From assembly GCA_900538355.1 (NCBI GenBank), contig UPXS01000005.1:71130-135129 (forward strand): DNA of 64,000 nt. The letters run 5' to 3'. The position numbers and the translations under genes were made by a program. The stretch's first letter is position 1, and every line of letters starts with the position of its first letter. The notes beneath the pieces were generated by a model, which ran no database searches, was not told the DNA's origin, and saw only the letters and a list, made by a program, of their open reading frames with translations. Below, in pieces: positions 63,617 through 64,000 of the stretch. This DNA comes from an uncultured Veillonella sp. (lineage in GTDB: Bacteria; Bacillota; Negativicutes; Veillonellales; Veillonellaceae).

Positions 63617-63655
63617 ATAAAAAAGACCTATAAACTTGGAGATCAAGAGTATAGG
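63617..63655 (-). terminator. Intrinsic terminator for a transcript entering from the right
   Basis: CCTATA and TATAGG, with an inner CTTG/CAAG stem, form a hairpin followed on the minus strand by TTTTTT. It would end a minus-strand transcript coming from beyond the window and covering the repeat tail. Confidence 0.75.
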
Positions 63656-63660
63656 GCTCG

Positions 63661-63808
63661 TTATTTACATATATTTAAAGTTATACAGTCATTTACAATT
63701 CGGTAACATTGGTACTCGTGTCTACATAATGCTATTAATTTACATATATTTGAAGTTACTAAGCGGCTTTACGGTCGATACCATTGGTGCTACGCACCGC
63801 GGTATCGG
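63661..63808. repeat. Two degenerate copies of a ~74-bp repeat
   Basis: 63661-63734 and 63735-63808 align over most of their length: both contain TTTACATATATTTRAAGTTA, a TTTAC segment and ATTGGTRCT. The second copy also holds a nested hairpin, GATACC-GGTGC-TAC-GCACC-GGTATC (63777-63806), which the first lacks. No gene was recognised in the stretch 63480-64000. Confidence 0.6.
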
Positions 63809-63852
63809 TTTGATATGGTTTATATCTACCACTAGCCGCGGCTTCCTATCAA

Positions 63853-64000
63853 TCCTCACTGTGGATTTCCCTTCTCTGCTCCGCAGCTCGGTAAATCTTA
63901 CGTTCGGAAGCACTCATATGGGTCATTTGCATCGCTTAGTTCTAAGTCCTCTTCGGTTGCCCTACTTGCTTCCTCACTGTGGATTTCCCTTCTCTGCTCC
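63853..64000. repeat. Exact 30-bp direct repeat, 118 bp apart, running to the window edge
   Basis: 63853-63882 and 63971-64000 are identical over 30 bases (starting TCCTCACTGTGG, ending TTCTCTGCTCC), and both follow GCTTCCT. The second copy touches the window edge, so more copies may follow. On the minus strand the copies can be read as a short peptide EQRREIHSE, once in the open frame ending at 63898 and once in a 22-codon frame ending near 63850. Confidence 0.7.
63898..64000 (-). other. Short open frame at the window edge (possible 3' end of a gene)
   Basis: A minus-strand frame of 33 codons is open from the edge to a TAA and reads EQRREIHSEEASRATEED and on to DANDPYECFRT. Composition is charged and protein-like, but it is too short and repeat-linked to call. 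It may be the end of a gene lying to the right or a chance frame in a repeat. Confidence 0.25.

Noticed and set aside
63853..64000. CRISPR array from the 30-bp direct repeat
   Set aside because: Only two copies are seen, the spacing is 118 bases rather than a 30-40 base spacer, and no cas genes are nearby in the window.

Overview
The window is a low-GC chromosomal segment of a diderm Firmicute, almost certainly a Veillonella (Negativicutes). Two gene sets point there. One is outer-membrane biogenesis: BamA, TamB, TolC and an MlaE-F-D lipid transporter whose MlaD carries an outer-membrane-type C-terminal domain. The other is typically Firmicute gene order: a divIC, S1-domain gene, tilS, hpt, ftsH run, greA next to lysS, and murA next to an mreB/mbl gene. 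No rRNA, tRNA, prophage, transposase or CRISPR array was recognised. Most genes are on the minus strand; only thrE, pdxK/pdxY and a DUF805 gene are on the plus strand. Genus assignment is by gene content and memory of the family, not by a search.

Left part (1-15.9 kb, all minus strand): an envelope block. A promoter near 12.92-12.95 kb reads through a small exported lipoyl-fold protein, an S55 (SpoIVB-type) peptidase, mlaE, mlaF, mlaD and tolC to a strong terminator at 6.23-6.26 kb, followed by tamB and bamA (cut by the window edge). Upstream lie an AMIN-domain exported protein, an MreB-family gene with a long basic N-terminal extension, and murA.

17-30 kb: housekeeping metabolism and translation. 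serS-tal-glpX, a cation efflux gene, guanine deaminase next to a 3' remnant of an AzgA-type purine permease, an ornithine decarboxylase, greA-lysS, dusB, and birA-coaX. A near-perfect 20-bp palindrome made of BirA-like half-sites sits at the birA promoter.

30-43.6 kb: thrE; the divIC-S1-ppx-tilS-hpt-ftsH operon; an LDH/MDH-family dehydrogenase with unusual substrate-loop residues; a GlsB-type membrane peptide; an unrecognised anchored protein; and an ABC-F, folE, folP, folB, folK operon.

43.7-52 kb: an oligopeptide-uptake operon (oppB-C-D-F, a beta-lactamase-fold hydrolase, oppA), then LD-carboxypeptidase and an M20 amidohydrolase. The set suggests peptide, possibly murein-peptide, uptake and processing.

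52-64 kb: pdxK/pdxY and DUF805 genes, an unrecognised membrane protein whose stop codon lies in a 22-bp duplication, a fused CydDC exporter, cydAB, an Rrf2-type Fe-S regulator with a perfect palindrome over its own promoter, and a polysaccharide deacetylase-moaB pair. The last about 340 bases hold degenerate and exact repeats with no recognisable gene, running off the edge behind a terminator.
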